Source: an uncultured Lachnospiraceae bacterium
GTDB lineage: Bacteria; Bacillota; Clostridia; Lachnospirales; Lachnospiraceae
DNA: 32,148 bases
Direction of reading: 5' to 3'
NCBI GenBank assembly: GCA_910589385.1
Contig: CAJUTU010000001.1
Coordinates: 311,778-343,925, forward strand
How positions within the stretch are numbered: the stretch's first letter is position 1; each line of letters opens with the position of its first letter. A program made the position numbers and the translations under genes. The notes beneath the pieces are model-generated. The model searched no databases, was not told where the DNA came from, and saw only the letters and a list, made by a program, of their open reading frames with translations. Below, one piece after another: positions 31,640 to 32,148 of the stretch.

Positions 31640-32148
31640 GCGGCCTTCCGATATTTTTTTAAGATGAAATAATTTCACCCATTTGGTGATGTTTTCTGAT
31701 ACAATACTCCATAAGAAAACTATGGAGGCAGTCATCATGAAAAAGATAAAAATTGAGTTTACCAATGAGCGGATCATCCCAGCCAGCGGCCTTGCAGTTG
31801 TCGGTGCTATTCTCGGCAAATGCGACTTTGTAAAGCGCTGCAACCGTATGGATGTAACTCCAAACCGTTCACAGCACCAAATCAAGAACGGCGATGTCCT
31901 GCTCACTTATATCGGGCTCCTCACGATGGGAAAACCTGCTTATGAGTCCGTCCATGAGTTTGATGACGACCCGGATTTTTACAAATACGCACTTGGAATT
32001 GTCAGAAGCATCCCTTCTGAGGAAACCCTGCGCCAGCGGATGGATGACATTGGCTCATCCATGCGTTCCTATATCCTGGCAGAAAACATCCGGATGTGCA
32101 GGGAGATTACGGATGAGCCGCTTCTGATCCGCCTGGATTCAGGAAACG
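31640..32148 (+). mobile_element. Left part of an IS1380-like insertion sequence, runs off the window
   Basis: The transposase starting at 31737 identifies the element. The left terminus is not proven; a CC-beginning A/T-rich stretch near 31644 (CCTTCCGATATTTTTTTAAG) is a candidate terminal inverted repeat, but the other end is outside the window, so neither the repeat nor a target duplication can be checked. Confidence 0.6.
31737..32148 (+). CDS. IS1380-family transposase, 5' part only
   Basis: Open from ATG 31737 to the window edge (137 codons). GGAGG lies 9 nt upstream. The product begins MKKIKIEFTNERIIPASGLA and contains DDPDFYKYALGI and IPSEETLRQRMDDIGSSMR, which I recognise from IS1380-type DDE transposases; the LIRLDSGN at the very end would carry the first catalytic aspartate. 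The remaining two acidic residues lie beyond the window, so activity cannot be judged. It is divergent from the GH32 gene and marks the right boundary of the sugar locus. Confidence 0.82.
   Translation, partial: MKKIKIEFTNERIIPASGLAVVGAILGKCDFVKRCNRMDVTPNRSQHQIKNGDVLLTYIGLLTMGKPAYESVHEFDDDPDFYKYALGIVRSIPSEETLRQRMDDIGSSMRSYILAENIRMCREITDEPLLIRLDSGN

Larger units (their letters stand above)
31350..31736. promoter_or_regulatory. Intergenic region between the GH32 gene and the insertion sequence
   Basis: This 387-nt gap has no convincing gene. For GH32 (minus strand) it offers a TATAAT (31395-31400) without a good -35, and a second candidate, TTTACA (31504-31509) with CATAAA (31480-31485), 18 nt apart. 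An AAACGTTT palindrome (31508-31515) overlaps that -35. Further right are the orphan hairpin at 31530-31561 and the probable left end of the insertion sequence. Confidence 0.5.

Noticed and set aside
31604..31906. 100-codon minus-strand ORF over the transposase start
   Set aside because: Overlaps the better supported IS1380 transposase on the other strand and its upstream region; no family features.

Overview
The window looks like part of a chromosome from a gut-type Clostridia bacterium, most likely Lachnospiraceae. The evidence is strong AGGAGG-type ribosome binding sites, moderate GC with AT-rich intergenic regions, a shared-ATPase (CUT1) sugar ABC transporter, many cytoplasmic glycoside hydrolases without signal peptides, and Firmicutes-style LacI and AraC regulators. 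Assignment below family level is not possible from the sequence alone. Almost everything is on the minus strand.

Left part (1-9.6 kb): the 5' part of a GH3 enzyme (NagZ-like) runs off the left edge. Next is a membrane c-di-GMP protein with two periplasmic solute-binding sensor domains, a degenerate GGDEF and an intact-looking EAL. Then comes a GH2 beta-galactosidase translationally coupled (ATGA overlap) to a GPH-family sugar symporter, with a divergent AraC-family regulator. A perfect inverted repeat sits just upstream of the symporter -35.

Middle (9.6-16.4 kb): a fucO-type lactaldehyde/1,2-propanediol oxidoreductase, then a three-gene jetA-jetB-jetC set resembling type III Wadjet (SMC-like anti-plasmid defence). 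It has no jetD nuclease gene anywhere in the window. A 52-codon ORF precedes jetA.

Right part (16.5-31.4 kb): a coherent alpha-galactoside/raffinose-type utilisation locus. The main operon, read leftward, is solute-binding lipoprotein, two permeases, GH36 alpha-galactosidase, second GH36-like enzyme and GH3 beta-glucosidase. A 13-bp perfect hairpin separates the binding-protein gene from the permeases, and a terminator-like hairpin separates the permeases from the hydrolases; both probably set expression ratios. Divergent to it are a DUF624 (YesL-like) membrane protein and an overlapping unknown membrane protein. Two tandem paralogous LacI regulators and a GH32 sucrose/fructan hydrolase follow. 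An AATCGTT core motif repeated three times in the binding-protein promoter region, and a related AAACGTTT at the GH32 promoter, are the probable LacI operators. One LacI gene carries a G9 tract inside its coding sequence. Inferred pathway: import of raffinose-family sugar, GH36 removes galactose, GH32 splits the remaining sucrose.

Right edge: the start of an IS1380-like transposase runs off the window, preceded by an orphan bidirectional terminator. I saw no tRNA, rRNA or CRISPR array.
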